Positions 35,981 through 48,631 of a DNA stretch of 64,000 nucleotides are shown here, in pieces. The position numbers and the translations under genes were made by a program. The DNA is taken from the NCBI GenBank assembly GCA_002335605.1, contig BEDY01000003.1, positions 186,001 through 250,000 on the forward strand, written 5' to 3'. Positions within the stretch are counted from its first letter, which is position 1, and each line of letters begins with the position of its first letter. The notes under the pieces are model-generated. The model searched no databases and was not told where the DNA came from. It worked only from the letters and a program-made list of their open reading frames with translations. Origin of the DNA: Prillingera fragicola. Lineage: Eukaryota; Basidiomycota; Tremellomycetes; Trichosporonales; Trichosporonaceae.

Positions 35981-38061
35981 CTAGTGAGCAGCACCAGAGG
36001 TCATGGCGGCGTACTCGGGGTCCTTCTCGATGCCGCCAATCTCGTCGAGGTTGTACAGAGGCACAAGCTTGGCGTCCTTCTTGCGGAAGATGTAGCGCTT
36101 GACGAACCAGGGGAACCAAGTGCCACCCTGGTACTTTGCGTGCTTGCTGATGGGGACACCAAAGACATAGTCGAGCTCCTCGAGGGTGAGCTGCTTGGTT
36201 TCGGGCAAGAGGAAGAAGATCATGATCGAAGCGATGATATTCAGACCTGCGTAGAAGCCGAACGCACCCGTCGACGTCATGGCACGCTGCATGGGGGGCC
36301 AGGTGAGACCGAGGATGAACGCCCAGAAGAGACAGGTGGCGACGGCCCATCCCATGCCGACCTCACGGTGGGTGATGGGGAAGACCTCGGCAGAGTAGGC
36401 GAAGGGGACGGGTCCCTCACCAACAGAGTAGAAGCAGGCGAAGATGTAGATGAAGAGGGCGACAAGACCAAGCTTTGCAGTTTGGTTCGTAATCAGGAAG
36501 CAGAGACCGGCAGCGAGCAGGGTCCACGCCATGTTGGGGAACGTGGACAGTAGCAGGTTGCGACGGCCAAAGGTGTCAATGGTAAAGACGGCCGGGATGG
36601 CGAACACAAAGTTGAGCAAACCAAAGCCCCATGAGGCCAGGAGACACTGCAGGTCGTTGTAACCAGCCTCACGGAACACGGACGACGAGTAAAAGGCAAT
36701 GATGTTGATGCCACACATCTGCTGAGCAATCATGACGACAAAGGACGCGAGGGTAGCACGACGGACGCGAGGGATGGTGAAGAGCTCGAAGAAGCGCTTG
36801 ACGACGTTCGAGTTTCCAATGGCGGCGTACTCCTCCTCGAGCTGGGAGTGGACGTAGTAGAGGTCACGCGCAGCCTGGATCGGCGAGTTACGAAGACGAA
36901 GGAAACTCTTGAATGCCTGCTGGTAACGGCGCTTCTTCATGAGCCAACGAGGAGACTCTGGACAGAAGTAGATACCGAGGACGAGTGGGACGGCAGGGAT
37001 GAAGGCGGAGCCAAGCTGAAGACGCCAGGCAATCTTGGGGACGTTCATGACACAGAGGTTGGCAGTAAAGCCGAGGAAAATGCCAAACGCGGTCCAGAGC
37101 TGCCAAGACATGACGAGACCACCACGAACCGAAGCTGGTACGTTCTCCGAGTTGAAGATGGGCACAGTGGCAGCCTTTAGACCCATGCCGATGCCCATCA
37201 GCAGACGAGTGACGAGTAGCTCATGCCAGTTTTGGGAGACGGCCGAACCAATAGGGGTGAGGAGGACAAAGACACCAGAGACAAAGATGGTGCCACGGCG
37301 ACCGATAAAGTGGTTGATGGGGTCGTTGAGCCAGCATCCAATAACAGCCGAGGTAAGGTAGGGAGCACCATTGATCAGGCCGACGAGCCACGAGTTGCGA
37401 TACCAGTCAACGCTGTGTTCGGGACGGTCGTCAATGTTAAACTCGACGGGGAAACTCAGGTTGGCACCGTTCGAGCCAGTCTGGTCCCAACCCTGGACGG
37501 CGGCACCGACCGAGGCGAGAATAACAGTGACGATGAGTGCCTTGGGCTGCTTCCATTTGTGGGTGACCTCCCTGCGGAGCCACTCCTTGTCGTTCTCGTC
37601 AAGCTCCTCATAGGTCTCGAAGCGGTGGGGGTTCTGGCCGACTAGGGCACCCTTGCGGAACAAGGCCTTGTCGTCGGAGAACCCGTGCTCGTCACAGAAG
37701 CGGTCGACGTCGGCAAAGAGTTCATCCTTTGGGATGCCGAACAGGGGGTTCTGGATCCTGGGTTATACGTCAGCCACGGATGGAGCGGGAACAGGATATC
37801 GCGGGCAATGCGGCAAACAGCAGGTATTGCGGCATTGGAGCGCAGTTGAGCCATTCTTCCGCCGGGAATGTGTCGTGGAACTGCGTCGCACTTTCCAATG
37901 ATCACTTACTTGGCAGACACATTGGTGTTGATGTTCTTGATGTTCTCGGCACGGCTACCGCGACGCTCGACGTGCGAAATGTCGCGCATCTGCTTTTCTT
38001 TGAGGTGGTGACCCTCAAGGTGCTCCGAAAAGTTCTCGGACTCGCTGTGCAGCCCAGACAT
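35981..38061 (-). CDS. Sugar-porter family MFS transporter
   Basis: Exon 1 (37910-38061) and exon 2 (35981-37757), split by a 152-nt intron, encode 642 aa. After a hydrophilic N-terminus of about 110 residues come 12 predicted membrane helices. Sugar-porter signatures are present: GRRGTIFVSG, PESPRWLMKKRR at the start of the central loop, QQMCGINIIAFYSS in helix 7, FGRRNLLL, and PETKQLTLEELDYVFGV after helix 12. It is a plasma-membrane proton symporter or facilitator for a sugar or related polyol; the substrate is not readable. The ATG at 38061 (MSGLHSESENFSEHLEGHHL) restores the conserved lead-in (IQNPLFGIPKDELFADVDRF) seen in this subgroup. A link to the beta-galactosidase 12 kb away is possible but unsupported. 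Confidence 0.92.
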
Positions 38062-40743
38062 GGTGGCAGGGCTGTGGTCGCGTGACAGTCTTGTTGTAGT
38101 TCAGGGGCGCGAGGATGTGGCCTCGAGAGTGGGTTTGTCCAAGTGGTGTTGTTGAAATGAAGATGGCACACTGAGAGTGGCGATGGAGAGGGAAGAGCCG
38201 GCGGCAAGGGTTAGCCCTTTATAACAGAACCAAGGACATGGAAAGAAAGGTCGCGATTCTGTCCGCGTCGCCTTCCCCATCGTCAGCAAGAAGCCTTCGC
38301 CTCGCTCGGGGAGGGGCTGACTAGCAACACTTTCAGTTCATCCTCTGTCCTCTTGCCTTGTTGGGTATTGCAAAAGGCGGCTGAAACGCATCATTGACTA
38401 GTCACAGCGTTCCTGAAGGTGGTGCACAATTGCTTGCGCGTGATGGGCGATCTGCATTACCTACACTCCCCACGGCCGACGACCTGCCGGCGGCGGGGGA
38501 CCACGGCACCTCGACGGCGCGTGGACAGGGGCACAGTGAGCAGGTGCGGGGCTGCTGAGCGGTCGAGTCGAGAGGCTTATCACTAGTACGACCCCAGTTC
38601 AGGGGCTGACAATGGCAAAAGAGATGGGCAGGTCACATGGTTGCACATGAGAGGGTGCTGCGACGACGAGAAGGACTGGAGCGGGGTTTGTACCTCCGAC
38701 ACAGGAGAAGAGCTCTTCTGCAGGAACGACTAGTAACATTCCCTATCGACTGTGGGAGCCGAATGGATCCCGCCGGATGGAGCTGCTCCGTGTCTGGGTC
38801 TTGCAGCTACTGATGCAGGCAGCAGCAATGCTAGGTTGGCAACGAGCTCGACGAGCAATGGCAGAACACGTACAACACCCTGCCTGCTTCGAGACGGGTC
38901 ACGTAAGCCTTCTTGCCCGCCGGTCAAGTACCCGGGTCGATTCGCGCACTCGTTTAGCAACGAGGACGACAAAGAGGGAGTCAATGATTACTGAAAACGA
39001 CGGCGAATGGCCAACTGGTGTCGCATCCGAGGCTTATTCTTTTGGCAATCGTGTACCCCAGTCGCCGGATGGATGAGACGGACCAGATCCTACTGCAATC
39101 GGCGCAGCGTGATGCGTTAAAGCAGAGGTCGCCGGCGGGCCATGCGGCAAAGGGCGGCATGCAACAATGGAGTGGGCATGCCCGTCGAGCACAAGCCCTG
39201 CCTGCGTGGTCCGCGTGTCGACCTCATGACGAGAACAACGCGACCCGTGCCGCCGGGCAAACGCACGCCACTGACGTAGCTGCTGCGGGATCGAGTACCC
39301 CTGGAAAGAGCAACAGTTCTTTGGGTCGAGGCTCTTGCTGACCTCCTCGGCCTTCGGCATCAGTTATACCAAACGAGCTTGCTGTAATATGACTGCGGCC
39401 GAAGAGAGAGTGACAGTACGGGGCCGACGAGAGAGTGACAGTGAGCGGTGTCAACTGTTACAGAGATCCAGAGAACCGAACGCCAGCCGACCCCCATCAA
39501 ACTCAATACTCGGGATGCATCTTCGGCCCACTGTCAACCGAGGTATGTGGGCCTGTTGTTGACGCTTGTGCCCGGCTCAAGATCTCCATCTGCGCGGGAC
39601 AAGACCCCGCCCAGTATGCCAAGACCACATTGTTTCAAAGAAAGGCAGTGGAAGCGAGCCATGTTTGCAATCCACAACTCGGGAGGCGGGTTGTGCGGGC
39701 AAGGGCAGTCTCAATTAATGGAGGGTGATCTACAGATCTTCATGTCAGGTGAGTCACTGAGGTCCTTGTTGACGTGGGCGGGGTTGGTCGACCACGAAGC
39801 ACCATCTCCATGTTGTTGTTACACACTTCCTGGTCATGCAAATCAACGTCAACAAGAACTTTCAAGACATTGCAAGCATGGTACATGAAAGATAACACTT
39901 ATCTCCCCTGTGGACCCTCAATGCGCGACTGCCAAGACCCAACAAGCTACCAAACGTCACCGACACCGCCCCCCATGGCCGCCGCGCCAAGAACCCACTC
40001 ACAGGCCAAGTTGCATCAAGCTTGTCCTTTCCTTACCGCGAATCTTGGCGCGTCGTAGAACCCGCAGGAACACTACTGCCCAGTGTTCTAGCGTGCACAT
40101 CGAACGTACCGCGCGAATCTTGGCGCGTCTTAGAACACGCAGGAACACTATTGCCCAGTGTTCTAGTGTGCACATCGAACGTACCGTGCTTGTGCTGGAC
40201 ATCAGCCGTACTGGGGATATGACCATCCATGTCAGGATATCGTCAGACGCCCGCGGATGTCTCGTGCATGATCTGCGACGGCGATCATTTCAGAGACCGC
40301 AGATTGCGTGAGCCAGCCGCGATATCGTCAGCGAATGGACGGAGAGAGATCCATCTGCAGATCTGGAGTCTACAGGCTAACAGTCGCGTGCGCGGCGCTT
40401 ACTGACCGCCAAGTAGCATGTGGGTCTTGTCACGTTGACTGACCTCGTGTACCGGCGGCTGGTACATGTAGTCGACTTGACGCGGAATGCAGAGTATCCC
40501 ACGCACCGTCGTTGACAACTTGCATCGCTGTTGGAAACCCCACAGGAACGTCAGACTGTTGCTGGGTTAGCATTGCCCATTCAAAGTAGACCAATGCCCC
40601 TCCTCCTTAGTTTGTGTCTTGACCAGTCTCGCTATGCCAATGCAGCGTCTTGGATGCACAGCAGCGCGGACACGCAGATCTCGCACATCATGCAGCAGTG
40701 TCCAATACAAATGCGTATGTACAGAATGGCTACAGCCCAGAGT
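38062..40743. other. Intergenic with a 75-bp tandem duplication
   Basis: No gene supported. A GAGAGAGTGACAGT direct repeat lies near 39403 and 39431, and a 75-bp duplication at 40039-40188 (separate entry). The part next to 38061 is the transporter promoter. Confidence 0.5.
40039..40188. repeat. 75-bp tandem duplication with internal hairpin
   Basis: Two adjacent 75-bp copies starting CGAATCTTGGCGCGTC differ at only a few bases. Each holds an inverted repeat GAACACT-N7-AGTGTTC. In copy 2 the outer arms TAGAACAC/GTGTTCTA also pair. It lies in non-coding DNA. Confidence 0.85.
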
Positions 40744-42077
40744 CTAGTAAAACACCCTGCCCTCAAACAACTTTCTCGCGGTCCTAAACACCCTCGCCCT
40801 CGGCACAGTAGTATCATCCAGCCCACTCCCCCTCTCCACATCAGCATCAACCTCGATCGTCCCACTCGCATGCCCAATAACAACCCCAGCGTCACTAGCA
40901 CGCTTTGCCTTTCCTCCCCCCTCCTCCCAAACCTCAGCCACAAGCGTACCTGGCACCTGCGCTGCGGCGGCGGTACACAGCGCGGCGGTGATCGGCAGAG
41001 CCCGATGCGGGTCACCGGCAGATACACACCGGACGACAAAGTCGATAGCACTCTCCCCAACCTCTGCGCCAGACAGGACCTTGTGCGTGGCCCGCGGCGC
41101 CACGACAACGACCTTTGGCACTGACCGCTTCGCATCCGCCTGCTCCCTCGTCTTTGCCAATCCCATGGCCACCGCCGCCGCGTTGCGGATATCATTCAGG
41201 CGCGCCAGCTGGGCGCCCTGCCCCTCCAGCGCAGGCGGGAGGACGTGCGGGTCGAGCTGCAGCTGTGACGCGCGCACGAACACGCACGGGTTGCCGCAGT
41301 CCATGATCGTGACCGTGACGTCGCCGCCGGCCACGCTGAGGGTCTCGGTGGCCTTGCCCGTGGGGAAGAGCTTGCCCGTCTTTGCGCCGTGTGGGGCGAT
41401 GAAATCGAGCGTGATCCGCGCGTGCGTCCCCGACACGCCGTCAATGGTGTAGTCGCCGCCGAGAGCCGGCACGGGCGTGTATGGCGGCTCCGAGCGTCCG
41501 TCGAGGGCGTTGCATGGCCCCACGGGAAAGGTCGCGTGCACGAGCTTGCGTGTGTTGGTGTTGTAGATGCGTACCACGGCGAGGCCGTCGTCGCTCTCAG
41601 AGGGGACAAAGGGGACAAGTCCGCGCTCGAGCGCAAAGGGTCCTACGGCGGCGAGCATGTTGCCGCAGTTTGAGCTGTAGTCGACGTCTCTTTGTCAGCT
41701 CTGTCTCGGTATTGGCACATACTCGTCGAGTTGACTAACACCTGCGCAAAGGTGTAGTCGACATCGGCGCCCTCCACCTCGGACCGCCCGACGATGAGCA
41801 CCTTGGAGACACTAGAGTACCCCCCGCCCATACCGTCGAGCTGCCGCCCGTTCGGATCAGGGGAGCCCATGGCCGCTGTAAACGCTGCGTCGCGGTCTTC
41901 CTGGCCCTCGGGCAAGTCCTGCGCAGCAAAGACGAGCCCTTTGGACGTGCCGCCCCGGTAAAAGGTCGCGGGGAGGGAGCGTTCACCGCGGGCTGCTGTC
42001 ATTGTTGACGTGTAGTGCCGAGCTGCGCATGTACGCGCTATTGTGTGTGCGCCGAGGAGGCCGCTGCGTGCGAGCAT
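40744..42077 (-). CDS. PrpF-family isomerase (DUF453), probably mitochondrial
   Basis: Exons 41723-42077 and 40744-41687, joined over a 35-nt intron (GTATGT, GCTGAC), encode 432 aa. The start MLARSGLLGAHTIARTCAAR looks like a mitochondrial presequence. PrpF motifs: FYRGGTSKGLVF near residue 40, LDGMGGGYSSVSKV, and NVDYSSNCGNMLAAVGPFA rebuilt by the splice (the Cys of CGN is a catalytic candidate). In the second half CGNPCVFVRA and the corresponding repeat complete the two diaminopimelate-epimerase-like domains. Relatives isomerise 2-methylaconitate (methylcitrate cycle) or tautomerise 4-oxalomesaconate (aromatic acid breakdown). The sequence does not say which. Confidence 0.88.
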
Positions 42078-42702
42078 GTGAAGTGCAGTGTGATGACCGG
42101 CTTGGGTTGGAGTTGCTGGTGGATGGATGCGTAGACGTCATGTGGCCTGTTGTTCCACCAATAGGCGTTGTTGATGCCCTAAGCGGGGTCTGTTCGACCG
42201 TGGAGCACCGGAGTTGGCATGCAAGCTGGGATATGTAGATGTGTGTCAACATGAGATGAGAGGAGATGAGAAGATGCAAGTGTTTGATGGGGAGCGCGTG
42301 AAAGGTAGGCGGAGCATGTGGACCAGTTGGATCCTGGCCCACCTAAACTTGGGTTTGCACTGTCCCTCTCCATTTACTTCTTGCCCCCTCTTGCATTCCT
42401 GCTCTGCTTTTGCGGCGTGCTGCTCACTTGGCTTACCTCTTCACTACATGAGGGACGATCACTCATGTTTGATAGCCAGCGTTGATCCAACTGATCGGCA
42501 GGTCCTCACCTCATCCGCGCCGTTACCATCGAGTCTCACTCGTCTCTCACCCAGAGCGTAGCTTTCACTCCCAAACGCAGCACTAGACAAACTTCAGCTG
42601 AGAATTCAACATCTCCGTGACGCAGAGTGGTAGAGGGGGCGCCACTCTCCACCTTGGGCAGCCATCACCTCATAACTCCACAACTCCATCCTCAACATCA
42701 AG
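42078..42702. other. Intergenic
   Basis: Promoter side of the PrpF gene, then a CT-rich stretch. No gene seen. Confidence 0.55.
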
Positions 42703-42774
42703 TTCTTGTTCGTATAACGGTTAGTATGCTCGCTTGTCACGCGGGAGATCGGGGTTCGATTCCCCGACAGGAAG
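42703..42774 (+). tRNA. tRNA-Asp (GTC), no intron
   Basis: Acceptor TTCTTGT/ACAGGAA, anticodon loop TT-GTC-AC in stem GCTCG...CGGGA-like pairing, T arm GGGG-TTCGATT-CCCC. 72 nt with discriminator G. A short T run follows from 42780. Confidence 0.93.
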
Positions 42775-42779
42775 CTTCC

Positions 42780-43207
42780 TTTTTGCCCCCCCCCCCCCTC
42801 GTTGCTCGCTATGCATCATGGCGAGCTCGGCGTGTCTGGGAGCTCGATAGGGGACTTAATAGGTGAGTAGGTGTCAGGGCGGGTTGGATTGGGTGGCCGT
42901 ATGGTCGCTGTTTCGCTTCGTCACATCTGACTTCTGTCATCGCTCACTTGTCTACTTACTGATGGTGATGGTAGTACGATGGTGGACGACGGTTTGTCGT
43001 CGCGAGGCGAGCTGCTCGCCCTCAGGACTGCAAGACCCTTTGGCATCATCGCCCTGACGCTCCATGTCCTATGCTGATGCCACCTCCTCGGCTACGCACA
43101 CCCTGCATGTCCTGTCCATATACTGTACTCAAACCACTGCCAGCCCATTGTTGTCGTGTCCATGACCACTGCCTTCTGACTGGTATTTACATCACCCCGA
43201 GCGGTGG
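42780..43207. other. Intergenic with a C homopolymer
   Basis: The TTTTT terminator of tRNA-Asp runs from 42780, then 13 Cs at about 42786-42798. No gene seen. Confidence 0.55.
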
Positions 43208-43871
43208 TCATGATGGCGAATACCGCCTGCGGCCCCAACTCCCAGTACTGCTCGACGAGCTCCAGCCACTACTCCTCCGACGATAGGACCGCTGGATCTC
43301 GCCTTCAGTTACCAATTCCAGCCCACGAGGCTACAAGTCAGTCACAGATTCAGCACTACAGCCCGGAACTCACCCTCATCCTGGACCGCTCCCTCAGCAA
43401 AGCCTCAATCCCCTTGCTGATGTCCAGCAAATGCACGCCCTCCTGCCGGATGACCCTCTGGTACGCGTCGTCATGGATGAGCCACGGGTCCACCATGTCC
43501 ACCACGCGGTGCAAGGTGGCGCGGGTGTTGATGTTGTTGTCCGCGTAGACCAGCATGTAGAAGAGGTTGTAAGCGTCGAGCAGCTCGCGAAAGGCGTCTA
43601 CTGTTGCTGTGGCGTCGAGAATGTTGGGCTGGCGGACTGGGTGGGTGTAGCCCCGCGGCGTGGGGGGTGGGGAGGGGTATGTGAGCTTCGGTTGGAGGTA
43701 GTCTGGTGATGACGCTGCTGCAAAAGGGGAAATGGAGTGGGTTGGCGAGTAGCCATAAGGAGGGCTGGGAGCCGCATAGTGTGAGTTCTTTGGCGCCGCA
43801 TAGTGACGGCTGGGAGTGGGTTGGTCGGGTGAACGGGTGGTGATCAGAGGCCCAAGAGGGATTCGTGACAT
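43208..43871 (-). CDS. Hypothetical protein with disordered N-terminus
   Basis: Exon 1 (43374-43871) and exon 2 (43208-43330) are joined over a 43-nt intron (GTGAGT, GACTGAC, TTGTAG) at phase 0 and encode 206 aa. The first 90 residues are Pro/Tyr/Ser-rich (HYAAPKNSHYAAPSPPYGY). A helical region follows (DAFRELLDAYNLFYMLVYAD, then LHRVVDMVDPWLIHDDAYQR and GVHLLDISKGIEALLRERSR), ending in an Arg/Ser-rich tail. No known domain recognised. A further in-frame start exists at 43931; 43871 (MSRIPLGPL) was chosen because it precedes the compositional region directly. Confidence 0.6.
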
Positions 43872-45326
43872 GATGTGCAGCTGCGGGGTGCAGTGCTTTT
43901 GGGATGAGTGGTGAGTGGTGAGACTGGACACGGACGGGCAGAGGAGCTAGGAGAAGAGGGTGGCAGAGATGATGTTCGACGGGAATGATATACGAGAGAG
44001 GTGGACGGGGTCACAATTGTCATTCTCACGTCGGTGCGAGCCCGATGCTCAAGGTCGAGCGTGTCCAGAGGAGAAGGGTGGCATAGCATCGAGTGTCGTA
44101 CCGCACCCGAAGCGAGAGTCAGAAACTGGGGTCAGTGCCAGTTGTGTGTATGCGTGAGATTCCAACAGAGAAGAGTGTGATGGTTCCAAAGGTTTACATG
44201 CCTGATAGCCTGTGGGTGAGCCTGGTCACTGAGCCGCACTGAGATGATGGCCATGGGTATCGGTGTGCTGTCGGTGGGGCCACAAGGCTCGTGCTCAGCA
44301 AGCCACGGCGGCCAGGCCGATCGATGGAGATGGCTCGTCGGACCAAGTGCTTCTTGCAGATGACCACGAAGGATCGGATGAGGCTGGGGCTATCGGACCT
44401 GATAAAAAGGCGATGTACCAAGAGCATGTTGGATACTTGGTTCCTAGCCGATAGCTTCACCCCATTCCGTGAGAGCTTCTGCTCAGCATCGTGGCTGTGA
44501 TTTGATTCTTGCAGTGCCGAGGGAGAGAAAGACGTGGGATATCCATGATAACGAGGTGATTGCCATTTGAACAGAATCCGAGGCCATGCCGTGGGCAAGG
44601 CTGTGGCTGATGAGGACAGATGACTTTTTGGTGTTCTACACGTAGTGTCGGCACTGGCTCCCTTCGACGCCGCCGCCGCGAGATGCCATACACGTGGTTG
44701 ACATGGACCAATCGTATGTCGAACTTCCTGCGACACACCACCGACAGCTGGCTCACTCAATCTGTGTCCGAACTATGCGAGTGAGCAGTGCTGTGTGGTG
44801 GTCGTGTGAGGGACAGGCATTGGTCATAGCTCGTGCCAAATGCCTCCACTGGATAAATGTGAGCTTGCGAGTCAGTAGCTGTGAGAGCGGTGCAGAGACA
44901 CAGTGAGCAGACGAGGGTTACCCCTATCTCATTGCACGCCAAGAGACTCGGGAAAGAAGCAAGCGACTACTGAACCCACGACCAAATGTGGACCAGTGTT
45001 CGTAGTTCATCTTGGCGGCGCACTGCCCGACTGTGGTCAGTGTGTCACTTGCCTATCGGAGCCAAGCTGAACAGCAGAAGCCCCTGTGCTGTGTCGCCTG
45101 CCCATCGGAGCCCAAGCCTTCTCGCGAACGTTGACCTGGAGAGAGAGAGACAGACGGAGCGATGGAGAAATAGTCGACACCCTCTTCGGTCCCATCCCAC
45201 CCGCAAAACTCACCCGCTATCCGGCCCGTTGAATGCCGAGCTAGCCCCTCTCGACAACAAATGCATATGAGCATCTCGTGCTGTTCCCTCCTCCTCTTCC
45301 CCATCCCCTATACACACCCTAGCACC
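43872..45326. other. Intergenic, no supported gene
   Basis: Divergent promoter space between the hypothetical gene and the dehydrogenase at 45327. Open frames lack motifs. Confidence 0.5.
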
Positions 45327-47155
45327 ATGACTGACCTGCACCCAAGCCTACAGCAGCGCATCGACTCGCTCCGCTCAGACTACCACGTCGTCCCATGTCT
45401 GTCCCCTTCCCACAAGGCCACGAACAACGGGCACACGACACCCTGGAACACGAACGACACGCGACCCATCCTCCTTCTCGCTGCCCCGGCCCTGCGTGAC
45501 ACCGAGGCAGCCCTCAAGCTCATCGACCGCGGCGGAATCCTGGTCGTCGCGCCGCTCGCGGACGCCGACGATGGATCGCCTAGGGCAGTGTGCTCGGGGC
45601 CGTTGACGCTTCAGGCGCGGTCGGCGCTCGTCGAGCATGGCGTCGTTTATCTTGGTGACCACTCGTTGGCGTCTGCTAGGTACAAGCTTGTCGAGGAGGG
45701 TATGACTGCCATGCACACGGCGTTCATGGGGTGAGTGCTTGAGTGGGGAGGAGGTGGCTGACGTCACAGCGAGGGAGTTGGACTTGGTCTTGCGATGGGT
45801 GTCGATGCCGAGCTGTACCACCGCGCCATTTCAAGTGCAGCGGGGTCGTCATGGTGGGCACTGATATTGCGATGTGATGCTGACAGGCAGGGCATTCCGC
45901 AAGCTTGGCCCGTATATGCTTGGTCTGGAGGATACTGCCCCAGGCCAGACCTTCCAGCAGGCCGTGGATGCCTTGGTATGTCCACCGCTGTTAGCAAACC
46001 CTAACCCCACAGCAAAGCATGCTCGACGTCGCAGAGAAGGACTACATTTTCTCTCCCCTCACCGCCCTCGCCCTCCAGTCTTTCATCGCCGCTTCAGAGA
46101 TCGGCAAGCCCGACCCTGCTGGTCCCTCGGCAGCAGTGGCCCACCATGGCCGACGCGCACCCAAGCCAGCCCCAAGCACGGCCGCCGCACTCGCCAAGGG
46201 TCTGCCTGCCCCAGGCAAGCCCCAAAAGGTCGCCTTCATCGGCCTCGGCGCCATGGGCTACGGCATGGCCCATGTCCTCCGCAACGCAGGCTACAACGTG
46301 GTCGGGTTTGACGCATACGAGCCCTGCATGCAACGCTTCTCCAAGTCTGGCGGCACGGTCGCCGCCTCCGCTGCCGAGTGCGCACAGGACGCCGATGTTC
46401 TGGTGCTGATGGTCGTCAACGTCCATCAAGCCGAGGAGGTGCTTGTCAGGCATGGCGCTGCCAAGACCCTCGCGCCCGAGGCAGCAGTTTTGCTCATGTC
46501 CACCGTTCCCCCCTCTGGCGCCACTGCTCTCGCCGCCACTCTAACGGCGGCCCGCGCCGACGCACACCTCGTCGACTGCCCCGTTTCCGGCGGCACCGTC
46601 CGCGCCGACAGCGGCGACTTAACCCTTCTCTGTGCCGGCCTGGATGCATGTGGACCTACCATTCCTGCTGCGCTCGGCGTCCTCAACGCCCTCTCCGCTA
46701 CCCAGGGCAACGCAGACAACCTCGTCTTCGCGCCCGGCGGGCCAGGCGCCGGCGCGGCCCTCAAGCTGCTCAACCAACATGCGGCCGGCACGCTCATCCC
46801 CGGTGTCGCCGAGGGACTGGCGTTTGCCAAGCGCCTCGGCCTGCCACTGCTCGAGACCCGAGACATGCTCCTCACGGGCCCCGCACAGAGTTTTATCCTG
46901 TGGCACCGCGGCGGCAACATGCTGCGCGGCCTCACCCAGCCGCCCACCAGCAGCATTACCATCTTTGTCAAGGATCTGGGCATCGTCACCACTGAAGCCA
47001 AGGCGCGCGGGTATGCAGTGCCCCTCGCCGCGTACTCGCGCCAAGCCTTTGTCCTCGGCACGGCCCAGGGGTGGGGCAAAGACGATGACAGCAGCGTGGT
47101 GCGTATCTGGAACGCGAGTGGGATCGACGTCAAGACTGAGGGCAACATTGTTTAG
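45327..47155 (+). CDS. 3-hydroxyisobutyrate dehydrogenase-like protein with two domains, the first degenerate
   Basis: Four exons: 45327-45730, 45770-45853, 45891-45975, 46013-47155, with introns of 39, 37 and 37 nt (571 aa). The second half is a complete beta-hydroxyacid dehydrogenase: Rossmann motif FIGLGAMGYG (about 266-275), DCPVSGGTVRADSGD for substrate, and GGPGAGAALKLLNQH with the catalytic Lys at 442. The first half lacks a Rossmann glycine motif but keeps the helical C-terminal domain of the same family (VGLGLAMGVDAELYHRAIS, then AGSSWAFRKLGPYM and AEKDYIFSPLTALALQSF). It looks like a duplicated enzyme whose first copy lost cofactor binding. Expected reaction: NAD(P)-linked oxidation of a hydroxy acid such as threonate or hydroxyisobutyrate. 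Confidence 0.88.
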
Positions 47156-47425
47156 CCGGGCTTATGCATGATGTGCGATTGGTCTACATGGGCATGCGCG
47201 ATCTGCTTACGATGCTGAGGGGATGTCTGTTGTTGAAGATGTGGCAATGTACGGTGGGAGGTCGTCGGTGCCTACGTGCAGTGGCGGCACTGGCTCTAGT
47301 CGAGCACTATCCACTCCCTGTCATCACAAGACTGCTCCTCTTGCTGCCCTCCTACTTATCTCGCTGCTCTTCTACATATATCTCTCTTCCCACTGACCTC
47401 TCATCAACCCTTTGACCTGTTTACA

Positions 47426-47602
47426 ATGCCTAACCCACGGCGCTCGCACTACGCCCAATTCCTCTTCAGCGTCCGAACGCCTTCTACAGACTCATCTGGC
47501 CTCACTGTCGAGGATGAATGTGGAAATGCGTGTCTTGTTGATGACCAAGCTGCCAGTGATGGCTCTTTCGGCGACGCTTTGCATCTCCGGCCATGCAGTT
47601 AA
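47426..47602 (+). CDS. Possible small protein or first exon
   Basis: An ATG in a fair context (TTTACAATGCC) opens 58 codons (MPNPRRSHYAQFLFSVRTPS...). An ACATATAT element lies about 50 bp upstream, the same spacing as other promoters here. No homology or splice continuation is evident, so this is tentative. Confidence 0.25.
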   Translation: MPNPRRSHYAQFLFSVRTPSTDSSGLTVEDECGNACLVDDQAASDGSFGDALHLRPCS

Positions 47603-48631
47603 ACTGAACTGGGCGAGCGCGCCAACATGTTGTGACTTGACAAAGCTACTTCACTCGCCGACAGTCAAGCAAGATGCCTTGCTCCATGGAAGCTCAGATG
47701 CAAGAGTAGCTGGCCACCACCCACACATTCACGGTCAGAGGCCGCGGAATGAGGAAAGGTGCATCAAACTTTGTAAGAGCAGGAGATGCAAAGCCAGCCG
47801 CGGAGTACGACCCAAAAATAAAAATAAAAAAACAAGTCCGGAAGTGGATGTACCATTTGACACCAACGCCGACGCCGAAGCCGACGCCGAAACGCCGCTC
47901 GGACACACAGCTCGGCACACGCCTCGCACTCCCACAGCTATCTCCAGGGGATATGCAGCGTACAACCCATTCCAGAAACGATAACGATAGCCCCCGGCAC
48001 AAGGTCAAACATGCCCAGCAGCGTTTGACCTCTGGGCGGCAACTTTGGCAGATATTTGGGCCCAAGTTGGAAATCCACCGGGTGGCGCTCGCTTGCCGCC
48101 CTGCGTTCGTTGCCGTCCTTCTCGTGCAGCCCGGTGCTGGGCCTCTGCTCACCCCCTCTGCGGGTGCTGGGGACGCGGTGCGCGAGATAGGTACAGGGAC
48201 CCGCGCGGATGCATGGGAGGCGAGGAGATCGGCAGGGAATGTTGGCACAAGAGGTTATCATATCGCTATCGTTATCTTATGACCGGTGGCCGGTGCGTGG
48301 GTGGTGGGGGTGACTGGCGGTTCGTGATCGTCTTGCCACCCGTGTTCACCATGTCTAGGGTCTCTGCGACTACTCTACAGGTCTTTACGAGGACGAGAGT
48401 TGTGGATGAGGTGAGCATGTGTGCCACCGCGGGAGCAATTTTTCCCATCCTCTTCGACCCCTTGACCTAGCCTCCATCCCTCTGCACATTGTATCGTGTT
48501 TACTAATGCATGATGCGAGCCTCTGCGAGCAAGCTAAACTATGAACACAGGATTATTCGTACACGGGGGTTGCGCAGCACGTGACACAAACGCGGCACAT
48601 GCGACTTGATCCAACATTTGTCGATGTCTCG
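47603..48631. other. Intergenic
   Basis: Contains an A-rich run near 47815-47835 and short open frames with no motif. The 3' end of the permease gene begins at 48632. Confidence 0.5.

Noticed and set aside
35981..38061. Naming the sugar porter a lactose permease paired with the beta-galactosidase
   Set aside because: The only support is that both are in the window. No substrate-specific residues could be read, so only the family is called.
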